Origin: Planctomycetaceae bacterium
GTDB lineage: Bacteria > Planctomycetota > UBA1135 > GCA-002686595
Reading direction: 5' to 3'
DNA length: 64,000 nucleotides
Assembly: GCA_011525785.1 (NCBI GenBank)
Contig: WYBT01000009.1
Location: 1-64,000, forward strand
The notes under the pieces are model-generated. The model was not told the origin of the DNA and did not search any database. It saw only the letters and a program-made list of their open reading frames with translations. A program made the translations under genes and the position numbers. The stretch's first letter is position 1. Each line of letters starts with the position of its first letter. This document shows positions 44,519 to 53,440 of this stretch, piece after piece.

Positions 44519-44621
44519 GCCGCGTTTTTCGTCGAGTCGTTGATCGCGAATTCGCGCGGCCTGCGTGATGTTGGTGCGTCCGGTCGAGTTCCTCGGCCGG
44601 CGCGACCCCTCCCGCTACGCC

Positions 44622-47108
44622 ATGAACTCACAACGACACGTCCTCTCCAGTCTCTCCCTTACCGCGCTTGCAGCGCTGACTCACGCGCAGAGCGCCCCGC
44701 GTATCGCCCCGCCGCTGGCCCCCGCGCCCGATGTCGCCACTCCGGCGCAGACCGACTGGCCCGCTGCCGTCGAGGCCGCTGAGTCCCGTGGCGCGGCGCA
44801 GAGTCCGATCGCGGCGCCGAGCGAGCCGCTGACTGCGCAGTTGGTTCCGATCTCGGGCGTCAAGGGACTGGACTTCAGCGTCGTGCGCTACGCCGACGGC
44901 GCGGATGGCGCGCTGTGGGCGCGCGGGCGCACCTACAAGGCGCGTTTCGACGAAGCGAGCGCGACGGTGATCCCCTACTTCTCGCCGCGCGCGCCGCGCA
45001 ACTTCGACGTGCGCTTCGAACTCGACAGCATCAGCGCGCAAGGCGTCGAGTTGCCGCTCGACGCAAGCGCACGCGTGCGTCGCGAGAGCGACGTGATCAC
45101 GCTCGACCACGGCCCCGTCGACGAGCAATACCTGATGGGCGTCGAGCAGCTCGAACAACGCTTCGTGCTCGAGCGCTTGCCCGCAGCCGGCGATCTGCGC
45201 GTCCGCTTGAGCGTCGCGACCGAGCTTTCGGGCTCGAGCTCGGACAAGGGCTTTGCCTTCTCGAACGAGTGGGGCCAGCTCCACTACGGTCGCGCGACGG
45301 CGATCGATGCCGACGGGCGCATGCTGCAGCTCGAGAGCACGCTCGACGGCGGGCAGATCGAGATCGTCGTGCCGGCTTCGTTCGCCGCGAGCGCTGCGCT
45401 TCCGCTCACGATCGACCCGGTGCTCTCGATCTTCGGCGTCGACGTGAACCTCACGAACGCCTACACGGCGGACACGTCCTACGACCTGTCCGGCGGCGGC
45501 GTGCTGCACGTCTACAACGTCTACTTCTCGGCCAACGACTACGACGTCGGCAGCCACGCGACCGACCGCTTCGGCAACGTGTGGGCCGGCTCGTTCATGT
45601 GGACGGACTTCACTTCGGCGCACTGGGTTCGCCCGCGCGTCGCGCACAACGCCGCCGCGGACAACTTCCTGATCGCGGCGCAGGTCGGCCAGCCGGGCTT
45701 CCGCGCGATCTGGGGCCAGGTTCGGAAGATCTACAACACGACGACTCCTCCGGCGCCGTCGGTGATGAGCGGCCCCGAGGTCGGTGAGAAGTTCAACGTC
45801 GATGTCGGCGGCGATCCCTACCCGAGCACGCCCAGCTACTTCTGCCTCGTCTACCAGCGCTCGACCAGCGCGACCGAGAGCGACATCCACGCGCGGCTGG
45901 TGGACACGGCCGGCGCGCCGAACAACTCCGCGGGAACGGTGCTGATCGACAACTCGAGCGGCACGCTCGATCAGTTCCCGGCGATCTCCAAGTCCAACAA
46001 CACCTCGACCTGGAACATCGCCTGGCAACGCGACCAGGCCGGGCAAGTCAGCCGCATCCGCTGCGCGCGCGTGGGCTGGGCCGGCGCGATCGCGGCGGCG
46101 AGCTTCCCGATCTCGAACACGACGTTGCCCGAGCGCCGGCCGTCGGTCTCGAGCTCGATCACCGGCACGGACAACTACATGGTCGCCTGTGAGCGCGACT
46201 TCTCGACGGACAACGACATCGAGCTGTATGCGCTGAGCGGCGCGACGGTTTCGACGTGGTTCAACTTGAGCGGGGCCAACGGCGCGTACTTGTTCAACGA
46301 CCAGCGCGAGCCCTCGATCGACAGCGACGGCGCGCACTTCCTGATCGGCTTCACTGAGTTCGTGGGCGACGTGCCCGGCGTCGGCTGGTACGGCTGGGAC
46401 GTCTTCGCGAGCGAAGCACAGTGGATCACGAGCGGCATCTCGGTGCGTCAGCACCGCATGGCTCTGGCCACGACGGGCGCGGACGAGGGCGAACCGCAAG
46501 TCGCCGCCGCGGAGAGCAGCACTCCTGGCCAAGGCGCTGCCGACTACACCGTGATCTACAACCGCGGCATCGATCCGGGGACCGCCGGACCGACGCAGGA
46601 CGTGTTCGCCGCGCTCGTTGAGGGCACGTACGGCGGCTTGATCGCGAACTTCTGCACTCGCAACGAGGTCACGTGCCCCTGCAACTTCGGACCGGGCCTG
46701 GGCGGCTGCGCGAACTCGAGCTTCGCCAGCGGCGCGCACATGAGCGCTGTGAATCCCTCGCGCACGACGAACGATCAACTGCGCTTCAACATCAGCGGCC
46801 TCAAGCCCAACGCGACCGCGCTGGTCTTCCAGGGCACGGGCACGCTGAACTTGGGCTTCGGCTTCCCGCTCGGAGACGGCGTGCGCTGCGTCGGCGGCTT
46901 CATCACGCGCTTCGTGCCCACCCCGGCCAGCGCCGCGGGCACCCTGAGCTACCCGCTCGTCGGACAGTCGCCCATCACGTCGCAGGGCAACGTTCCGATC
47001 ATGGGCGGCTTCTACTACTACCAGACTTGGTACCGCGACACGGCGAGCTTCTGCAGCGCCGAAGTCACCAACCTCAGCGACGCGCTGATGGTCGAGTGGA
47101 CGCCCTGA
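44622..47108 (+). CDS. Large secreted protein of unknown function with Cys-containing C-terminal domain
   Basis: About 828 residues from an ATG at 44622 with a signal sequence ending in LAALTHAQSAP. Residues about 60-270 are beta-rich with VVRYADGADGALWARGRTYK; residues about 270-660 are a repetitive portion resembling propeller-type surface proteins (DLSGGGVLHVYNVYFSAND, HAHW-type repeats, SSSITGTDNYMVACERDFST). The C-terminal 150 residues (CTRNEVTCPC, GLGGCANSSFASGA, GVRCVGGF, YYYQTWYRD, TNLSDALMVEW) are a diverged version of the domain in the neighbours at 37770, 39908 and 50945. No catalytic motif is recognised. A strong terminator follows at 47153. Confidence 0.6.
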   Translation: MNSQRHVLSSLSLTALAALTHAQSAPRIAPPLAPAPDVATPAQTDWPAAVEAAESRGAAQSPIAAPSEPLTAQLVPISGVKGLDFSVVRYADGADGALWARGRTYKARFDEASATVIPYFSPRAPRNFDVRFELDSISAQGVELPLDASARVRRESDVITLDHGPVDEQYLMGVEQLEQRFVLERLPAAGDLRVRLSVATELSGSSSDKGFAFSNEWGQLHYGRATAIDADGRMLQLESTLDGGQIEIVVPASFAASAALPLTIDPVLSIFGVDVNLTNAYTADTSYDLSGGGVLHVYNVYFSANDYDVGSHATDRFGNVWAGSFMWTDFTSAHWVRPRVAHNAAADNFLIAAQVGQPGFRAIWGQVRKIYNTTTPPAPSVMSGPEVGEKFNVDVGGDPYPSTPSYFCLVYQRSTSATESDIHARLVDTAGAPNNSAGTVLIDNSSGTLDQFPAISKSNNTSTWNIAWQRDQAGQVSRIRCARVGWAGAIAAASFPISNTTLPERRPSVSSSITGTDNYMVACERDFSTDNDIELYALSGATVSTWFNLSGANGAYLFNDQREPSIDSDGAHFLIGFTEFVGDVPGVGWYGWDVFASEAQWITSGISVRQHRMALATTGADEGEPQVAAAESSTPGQGAADYTVIYNRGIDPGTAGPTQDVFAALVEGTYGGLIANFCTRNEVTCPCNFGPGLGGCANSSFASGAHMSAVNPSRTTNDQLRFNISGLKPNATALVFQGTGTLNLGFGFPLGDGVRCVGGFITRFVPTPASAAGTLSYPLVGQSPITSQGNVPIMGGFYYYQTWYRDTASFCSAEVTNLSDALMVEWTP

Positions 47109-47152
47109 GAGGCGAGCCTCGAGACGCGCGTTTCGACGCGCTTGACCCGCAG

Positions 47153-47184
47153 CCGCGCCGCCCTCGAGCGGCGCGGTTCATTTT
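47153..47184 (+). terminator. Intrinsic terminator after the large secreted protein gene
   Basis: CCGCGCCGC (47153-47161) pairs with GCGGCGCGG (47168-47176) around the loop CCTCGA, and TTCATTTT follows. A perfect 9-bp G+C stem with a T-rich tail 45 nt after the stop is a good intrinsic terminator. Confidence 0.8.
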
Positions 47185-47295
47185 CGGGGAACCGCTCTAC
47201 AAGCCCGATGCAGTGCTTGGGACGCAAGATCCAGGCGCGATAGCGTCACGCGCTGTCACGTTCGCCGCTCTTCAGCGGCAGAGAAGGAGCTCGCC

Positions 47296-49452
47296 ATGCC
47301 CAAGAAGATCGTCTCGTTCAACAAGACCCAGCTCACCCTCGACGCGCGGCCCGACCGGCTCGACTTGCGCGACAGGCCCTATACGCCGCGCTTGGGTAAC
47401 CTGCCCGAGCGCTATCCGACCGACGAAGTCGTGCGCGAGTGGCTGCCCAAGTACACGGCGGCCGGCCTGGTGCGCGACCAGGGCGAGGACGGCGCCTGCA
47501 CGGGCTTCGGGCTCGCCGCCGTCATCAACTACCTGCTGTTCACCAAACACCTCGCCAACCCCACTCGTCCGATGCACGGCGTGAGTCCGGCGATGCTCTA
47601 CCAGCTCGCGCGCCTGTACGACGAGTGGCCCGGCGAAGACTACGAGGGCTCGAGTTGCCGCGGCGCGCTCAAGGGCTGGCATCGACACGGTGTGTGCCGC
47701 GAGGAGCTGTGGCGCTACGCGGCCAAAGCGCACATCCCGCCGCGCGAGGACGCCGCGGAGCGCTCCAACCCCGACAAGAACTGGGACGTGGACGCGCTCG
47801 ACCGGACTCTGGGCGTGTACTACCGCGTCGACTCGCGCTCGATCGTCGACATGCAGTCGGCGCTGTGCGAGACGGGCGCGCTGTACGTGTCGGGGACGGT
47901 GCACGAAGGCTGGGCCGTTCCGACGCGCAAGCAGGTCCGCGGCCACGACGACCTCGTCCGCATCACGCACGTCGCGAAACCGAAGGACGACGGCGGGCAC
48001 GCGTACGCGCTCGTGGGCTACAACGAGCACGGCTTCGTCGTGCAGAACTCGTGGGGCAAAGACTGGGGCTCCGGCGGCTTCGCGCTGCTGCCGTACGAAG
48101 CGTGGGTCGCGCACGGCGACGACGCGTGGGTCTTCACGCTCGGTGTGTCGCGCCTCCAGGCGCTGAACGCCAAGGCGAAGAAGACCAAGAACGCGCTCGC
48201 ACCGCTGCGCACGCCGCGCTTCTTCGTGCCCTCGATGGAAGCGGGCGACACGAGCCGCCTCGAGCGTCCGGTGGGCTTGGTCGGCGCCAGCGACGCGCTC
48301 TCGCGGCGCTTCGCGGAGCTGCCCGAGAAGCACCGGCCGCTGGAGACCGACGATGCCTACCGCCACACGATCGTGATGGACCGCGGCTTCCCGGTGCGCA
48401 ACGACATCACCGCCGCCACTCCGGCCAGCGCGCTCGAAGCCGCGGCTTTGCACCGTCCCCTCGCCTGGAGCAAGGCGCGCGGCGACACGACGCTCAAGCT
48501 GCTGATCTACGCGCACGGCGGGCTCAACAGCGAGTCCGATTCGATCCAACGCGTGCGCGCCATCGCGCCCTACGCGCTCGACGCCGGGCTGTACCCGCTG
48601 TTCCTCACCTGGCGCTCCGGGCCGCTCGAGACCGTGTCCGACATGGCCGAGGAAGTGTTCGCGCGCCTGGGTTTCGGCGCGCGCGGCGCGTTGCCCGCGC
48701 GGGGTTGGTTCGACCGCATCACGGAGAAGACCGATCGACTGCTCGAGCCGCTGCTGCGCGCGCCGGGCGGCGCGATGTGGTCGCAGATGAAGCTCAACGC
48801 CGTGCGCGCGAGCGAGCACGCGGACGGCGCCTGCAACGCGCTGGTGAAGCACCTCGCGTCGCTAGCCAAGCAGACCCGGCTCGAGTTGCACCTGGTCGGC
48901 CACTCGGCTGGAGCGATCGTGCTGGGCGCGATGCTCGACCGCCTGATCGCTGCGAAGCTGCCGGCCGCGAGCCTGCGGCTGTTCGCGCCGGCCTGCACGA
49001 CGCGCTTCGCCCTCGAGCATTACGCGCCGGCGGTGAAGGCCAAGATCCTCTCGCGCGACTCGTGGTTCGTGCACGTGCTGTCGGACAAGAACGAGCGCGA
49101 CGACAGCGTCGGTCCCTACCGCAAGTCGCTGCTGTACCTGGTGAGCCGCTCGTTCGAGGACGAGCACAAGACTCCGCTGCTCGGGCTGGACGCCAGCTTC
49201 TGCGCGACGTCGACCGCCGACGACGCGTGGTCGAGCTGCGGCACGGCTGACGTGCGCGAGTGGGTCGCGTTCTGGAACTCGCACGCCGCCGGGAAGACCA
49301 GGAAGCTCGTGCTCGAGGCCGGCAAGGTCTGGAACGGCGTCAAGTCGCTCCCGGCGAACCACGGCTGCTTCGACAACGCCGTGGAGCTCATCGGCGGCGC
49401 GCTGAGCCACGCCGCCGGCAAGTCCGTGAAGGTCAAGCGGCTCGACTACTGA
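47296..49452 (+). CDS. Fusion of a papain-like (C1) peptidase and an alpha/beta-hydrolase-like domain
   Basis: A 718-residue protein without a signal peptide. The N-terminal half is a C1 peptidase: Q62 and Cys68 in VRDQGEDGACTGFGLAAVIN, His235 in DDGGHAYALVGYN, and Asn251 in VVQNSWGKDWGSGGFAL. The C-terminal half (about 400-718) begins LKLLIYAHGGLNSESDSIQR, with a lipase-type nucleophile elbow GHSAG (535-539, Ser537), and looks like an alpha/beta hydrolase. The combination is unusual. AAGGAG at 47284-47289 precedes the ATG by 6 nt, a clear ribosome-binding site. The substrate is unknown. Its stop codon begins dispersed element copy D. Confidence 0.8.
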   Translation: MPKKIVSFNKTQLTLDARPDRLDLRDRPYTPRLGNLPERYPTDEVVREWLPKYTAAGLVRDQGEDGACTGFGLAAVINYLLFTKHLANPTRPMHGVSPAMLYQLARLYDEWPGEDYEGSSCRGALKGWHRHGVCREELWRYAAKAHIPPREDAAERSNPDKNWDVDALDRTLGVYYRVDSRSIVDMQSALCETGALYVSGTVHEGWAVPTRKQVRGHDDLVRITHVAKPKDDGGHAYALVGYNEHGFVVQNSWGKDWGSGGFALLPYEAWVAHGDDAWVFTLGVSRLQALNAKAKKTKNALAPLRTPRFFVPSMEAGDTSRLERPVGLVGASDALSRRFAELPEKHRPLETDDAYRHTIVMDRGFPVRNDITAATPASALEAAALHRPLAWSKARGDTTLKLLIYAHGGLNSESDSIQRVRAIAPYALDAGLYPLFLTWRSGPLETVSDMAEEVFARLGFGARGALPARGWFDRITEKTDRLLEPLLRAPGGAMWSQMKLNAVRASEHADGACNALVKHLASLAKQTRLELHLVGHSAGAIVLGAMLDRLIAAKLPAASLRLFAPACTTRFALEHYAPAVKAKILSRDSWFVHVLSDKNERDDSVGPYRKSLLYLVSRSFEDEHKTPLLGLDASFCATSTADDAWSSCGTADVREWVAFWNSHAAGKTRKLVLEAGKVWNGVKSLPANHGCFDNAVELIGGALSHAAGKSVKVKRLDY

Positions 49453-49524
49453 GCCAACTCCTCCTGGAACCTCCGCGCTTCGTGGAGGTCCCAGGGGATA
49501 GCAGCGACCCAACCAACATCTGAG
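49450..49524. repeat. Dispersed element, copy D (right half only)
   Basis: It starts at the TGA of the peptidase-fusion gene (TGAGCCAACT) and ends CTGAG at 49524. The hairpin CCTGGAACCTCC / GGAGGTCCCAGG lies at about 49463-49495; GCAGCGACCCAACCAAC corresponds to the GCGACAAAACAAGCAGC of copy C and the reverse of GTTGGTTTCGTCGCC in copy A. It has no second palindromic half. It is located between convergent genes. Confidence 0.65.
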
Positions 49525-49533
49525 TGCGGGCCG

Positions 49534-49917
49534 TCAGCGGCTCTCGAGCACGCCGGGCAGGTACTGCATCGCGCAGGCGCAGTTCCCCTCGGTGTCCTCG
49601 AAGGCGAGGACCGTCCCGACGCGCTCGATGTGGAACGGCGGTCGCGTGATGCGGCCGCCGTTCGCCGTTATGGCGGCCTGGGTCGTGGGCAAGTCGTCGA
49701 CGGCGAAGCTGCACTCGAAGCCGCGCATGCCGGTCCCAGTGAGGGGCTCGTGGCGCTGCTGGAGAGCTCCGCCGACCGCGGCCTGGCCGGTCGAGATGAG
49801 CCAGAAGCCCGGGGGGCCGAAGGGGCGGAAGCTCCAGCCGAAGACCGCGCCGTAGAAGCGCTTGGCGCGCTCGACGTCGGTGGCGTGGATGGCGAAGTGG
49901 GCGAGGGGGTTGGGCAT
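49534..49917 (-). CDS. VOC/glyoxalase-family protein
   Basis: A 127-residue single VOC domain: LAHFAIHATDVERAKRFYGAVF (4-25), GWSFRPFGPPGFWLI, GMRGFECSFAVDDLPTTQAAI, and GTVLAFEDTEGNCACAMQYL. His at 7 and Glu near 113 are positioned like metal ligands of the fold. Function within this very broad family (lyase, dioxygenase or resistance binder) cannot be assigned. It is divergent from the AraC-type regulator. Confidence 0.88.
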   Translation of the reverse strand: MPNPLAHFAIHATDVERAKRFYGAVFGWSFRPFGPPGFWLISTGQAAVGGALQQRHEPLTGTGMRGFECSFAVDDLPTTQAAITANGGRITRPPFHIERVGTVLAFEDTEGNCACAMQYLPGVLESR

Positions 49918-50101
49918 GGGAGAATTCGGGCTCGGCTGGCCGCGCGGCGATCTGTCCGCGCTCGCGTGGATGACGAGAGCGCGGGTGAGTCGCGGAGGGG
50001 CGAGTCCGACGCCAGGAGAGGGTGCGCCGGGGCGCGGGGCTGGACGGACGTGACGATAGGTGGCCCTGCCGAGCGTCGTCTATGCGATACAGTGACAACT
50101 T

Positions 50102-50926
50102 ATGTCTAGAACCGGCCACGCGCCTCGCGCCGCCACACCAACGGCCCGCGACGCGCCGAACGCGTCCGAGCGAGCGCCCGACGCACCGCTCGCCGTCCGC
50201 ACGCTCGCAGTCACCTACCCCGCCGGGTACCGCGTCCCCCCACACGCACACGACTGGCCGCAGCTCGTGTTCGCGGCCACCGGCGTGCTCACGGTCACGA
50301 CAGCTCGCGGCGCCTGGGTCGTGCCGCCGTTGCGCGCCGTGTGGGCCCCGGCCGGCGTGCGCCACCAGCTCGACACGACCGGTGAAGTCGCGCTGCGCAC
50401 GCTCTACCTGCGGCCGGACCGCGCGCCTCTGCTCGCGGCCGACTGCACGGTGCTCCACGTCGCCCCGCTGCTGCGCGAGCTGATCCTCGACATCGTCGAA
50501 CTCGGCGCCCTGAGCGACGGCGAGCCGGCCCACGAGGCGCGGCTGACGCTGCTGAACGAGCTGATGCGACGCGCCCGAGCAGCCCCCCTCTCGGCCCCGC
50601 TGCCGCTCGACCCGCGCGCCCGCCTGGTCGCCGACCGCGTGCTCGCCCGGCCGACCGCCGACGACACGCTCGAGCAACTCGCCGCCGGCAGCGGCGCGAG
50701 CCCGCGCACGCTCGAGCGCCTGTTCCGCGCCGAGACGGGCCTCTCGTTCGGCCGCTGGCGCCAGCAGACACGCCTGCTCGGCGCGCTGCGGCTGCTCGGC
50801 GCCGGCCACCCAGTCGGCCGCGTGGCCGAGCGCGTTGGCTACCGCAGCGCGAGCGCGTTCGTCGCCATGTTCACGCGCACCCTCGGCCGCCCGCCGGGGA
50901 GCTACTTCGCGGCGGACGGAGAGTGA
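50102..50926 (+). CDS. AraC-family transcriptional regulator
   Basis: A 274-residue regulator. An N-terminal cupin-like sensor (PPHAHDWPQLVFAATGVLTV and LRAVWAPAGVRHQLDTTGEV, about 47-100) precedes the two-helix-turn-helix AraC domain: TLEQLAAGSGASPRTLERLF and ETGLSFGRWRQQTRLLGALR, then RVAERVGYRSASAFVAMFTR (about 183-260). It is divergent from the VOC gene, which it may control. The start codon ATG at 50102 is within a less G+C-rich stretch (ATACAGTGACAACTT) that may hold its promoter. Confidence 0.92.
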   Translation: MSRTGHAPRAATPTARDAPNASERAPDAPLAVRTLAVTYPAGYRVPPHAHDWPQLVFAATGVLTVTTARGAWVVPPLRAVWAPAGVRHQLDTTGEVALRTLYLRPDRAPLLAADCTVLHVAPLLRELILDIVELGALSDGEPAHEARLTLLNELMRRARAAPLSAPLPLDPRARLVADRVLARPTADDTLEQLAAGSGASPRTLERLFRAETGLSFGRWRQQTRLLGALRLLGAGHPVGRVAERVGYRSASAFVAMFTRTLGRPPGSYFAADGE

Positions 50927-50944
50927 GCGAGCGCGGGTACCGCG

Positions 50945-53206
50945 TCAGGGAGCGACCGCGATGTCGAGCGCGTTCGAGAGGTGCGTGGCGCCAGGCGCGG
51001 CCGGGTCGCGGAACCACGCCTGCGCGTAGATCCGGTCGAGCGCCGCGAAGGGCGTTCCGAGCGCGTTCGGGTGGGACGAGATGTAGGCGTTCCAGTCGAG
51101 CGCCAGCGAGCCGTCACAGGCGCCGGCCGTGCCGCCGCTGGACTGCACATTCGTGCGTTGCGCTGGCGACTTCACGCACAGGAGACTGACGCCGTTGGAC
51201 CACGGCGCGGGAGTGAACCCGGTGTTGTCGACGCCGTAGAACACCAGGCCCGAGCGCTGGCCGTCCACGCCGGCGACGTGGATCGCGAACGGAGACGACG
51301 CGCTCGCGCTCGCCCGCCCGACGCCCGAAATCAGAGGCAGGCAGCCGGTGGTCGAGAGCCCTGACGCGCAGTAGGGCGTGGTGAAACCGTAGGTCGGGCC
51401 GTACAGACCGATCGAGCCGTAGTAGCCCGAGTCGATCGAAACGAGGCCCATTCCCGCGGGCAGGTTAGGCGTCGCGATCTGGTTGATGAGGTTGCTGCCG
51501 ACGCCGGCAACGGAACCATCGCTGCGAATCAGGTGCGCGAACGCGTAGTCGGTGCACTGGCCATACACGTCGCAATCCAACTGGCCACCGAGCGCGAGGT
51601 CCGCCCAAGTCATGCCAGGCAGTGTGGAAGGCGCGATCGGGTTGGCGCCCCACACCGTGCGGTTCCCGTCGGATCGCAGCGCGCCGGAGTTGTCGCCGTG
51701 GGCGAAGACCTTCGTGTAGACCACGCCCGCCGGCAGCGGCGGAACAGCGGTCTGGCCCGCGCCCGACGCACCCCAGGCCTCGACGAGCCCGTCACTTCGC
51801 AGCGCGATCGAGTGCGACCTGCCCGCCGCCACCTGCACGAATGTGACGCCGGCGGGGAGCGGTGGCACGGCGCACTGGCCGCCCGTGCTCCAGCACTCGA
51901 CCTGACCGTCGTTGCGCAACGCGACGACGTGCGCCACGCCCAAGTCGACCTGCGTGAATTGCACGCCCGGCGGCAGGAGCGGCGCGCCGAACTCGAGCGG
52001 GAAGTACACGCCCGTCAGCCTCACGACGCCATTGCTCCACAGGAAGGCCGAGCCGAACGCGCCCGCGGCGATCTCCACGATGGAAACGCCCGCTGGGGTC
52101 CCCGGGACAGCGAGCTGGTTATGGGAGTTCTGGCCCCACGTTCGCACGATGCCGTCGCTACGAAGTGCTATGTAGTGGTCGAAGCCCGCCGCAACGCGCG
52201 TGTACTCGACCGCGGCGGGTGTGGGCGGGATGTTGGTCTGGCTGATGTAGTTCGTGCCGAACATAACGAGCTGTCCGTTGGCGCGGCGGAGCAGACCGAA
52301 CCCGAGGCTGGCATCCATTTCGACGATCGACGTAGTCGGAGACAGCGTCGGCAATGCGGGGCCGTCGCCCCACTTCACGATCACGCCGTCGCTCCGCCTG
52401 GCGAGTCCGAAGTTGTCACCGGCCTCGACGTCGACGTAAGTCACGCCGGCGGGCAACGCGGGAACGTTGAGCTGTCCCAGGTTGTTCGTTCCCCAGCCGA
52501 CGATCTGGCCGTCGCTGCGCAGCGCGAGCCCGAAGGGCCCAGCCCCGACCACGCCCCCACCGGCGGCGACGTCGACGAAGGGCACGCCAGCCGGCGGCAG
52601 CGGCGGCGTCAGGCTGCCGTTCTGGTTCTGACCCCAAGCTTCCAGTCGACCGTTGCTCAAGCGACCGACGCTGAAGTACAGCGACGCGTCGAGCTGGGTG
52701 TAGGTGATTCCCGGCGGCTGGAACGGCACGCTGGCCTGCTGGAAGAAATTGGATCCCCAGCCGACGGCGACACCATCGCTCCGCAGAGCGAGCGAATGAG
52801 CCTCGCCGCTCGCCAACTGCACGTACTGCACGCCGGGCGGAAGGGGCGGCACGTTGAGCTGGCCCCAACCATTGGTGCCCCAAGCAATCACGGTTCCGTC
52901 GCTCAGACGACCCAGGCCGTGGTACGAGCCCAGGCTCGCCTCCACGAAGACGGTTCCCGCCGGCGGCGACGGCGCGCGACAGACGCCGTGCCCGTTCCAG
53001 CCCCAGGCCGCCAGAGTTCCGTCCATTCGGACCGCGACCGAGGCGAGCGGGCCCGACGCGACCTGCGAGAAGCTCTCGGTATTCCAGCGCGAATCGAACG
53101 CCGAGGTCCCCCAACCCACGACGGAGTTTTGGGCGAACGACAGCATCGGAGCGCACAGCGACAGGACCGCGACGCGCGCTCCGGGAGCCAATTTCGAGTT
53201 CGACAT
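50945..53206 (-). CDS. Secreted RCC1-repeat protein with shared C-terminal domain
   Basis: About 753 residues. The ATG at 53206 has AGGTG six bases upstream and gives a signal sequence (KLAPGARVAVLSLCAPMLSF); an upstream start at 53239 is less likely. Some thirteen RCC1-like units of about 45-50 residues follow, with the recurring unit ALRSDG-x-V-x-x-WG and PPLPAGV-x-(F/Y)-V-x-VAAG. It probably forms one or two seven-bladed propellers. The last 142 residues are the shared Cys-containing domain (PYCASGLSTTGC, LVFYGVDNTGFTPAPW, CVKSPAQRTN, SGGTAGACDG, YAQAWFRDP, HLSNALDI), aligning almost without gaps to that of the gene at 37770. Confidence 0.85.
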   Translation of the reverse strand: MSNSKLAPGARVAVLSLCAPMLSFAQNSVVGWGTSAFDSRWNTESFSQVASGPLASVAVRMDGTLAAWGWNGHGVCRAPSPPAGTVFVEASLGSYHGLGRLSDGTVIAWGTNGWGQLNVPPLPPGVQYVQLASGEAHSLALRSDGVAVGWGSNFFQQASVPFQPPGITYTQLDASLYFSVGRLSNGRLEAWGQNQNGSLTPPLPPAGVPFVDVAAGGGVVGAGPFGLALRSDGQIVGWGTNNLGQLNVPALPAGVTYVDVEAGDNFGLARRSDGVIVKWGDGPALPTLSPTTSIVEMDASLGFGLLRRANGQLVMFGTNYISQTNIPPTPAAVEYTRVAAGFDHYIALRSDGIVRTWGQNSHNQLAVPGTPAGVSIVEIAAGAFGSAFLWSNGVVRLTGVYFPLEFGAPLLPPGVQFTQVDLGVAHVVALRNDGQVECWSTGGQCAVPPLPAGVTFVQVAAGRSHSIALRSDGLVEAWGASGAGQTAVPPLPAGVVYTKVFAHGDNSGALRSDGNRTVWGANPIAPSTLPGMTWADLALGGQLDCDVYGQCTDYAFAHLIRSDGSVAGVGSNLINQIATPNLPAGMGLVSIDSGYYGSIGLYGPTYGFTTPYCASGLSTTGCLPLISGVGRASASASSPFAIHVAGVDGQRSGLVFYGVDNTGFTPAPWSNGVSLLCVKSPAQRTNVQSSGGTAGACDGSLALDWNAYISSHPNALGTPFAALDRIYAQAWFRDPAAPGATHLSNALDIAVAP

Positions 53207-53440
53207 GAGAAACACCTGCTTGGAAGACGGAGGTTCCACTCGCGCGGATCACGCTCTCACGGACTCGGCTGCATGCCAAGGGGTGTGCGCAAGAAAACTC
53301 GACCACGTCGGACGAAGAAGTAAGCAGTTGGGATCTGCACGCCCATCGATTTTCAGGCGCAGGTGATTCTCGGCCGTCGCCGCGAGCGGCCAGACGCGCG
53401 AAGGTGACGCCGTCGCGCTGGGCTCCGGGCTTCAGCCACC

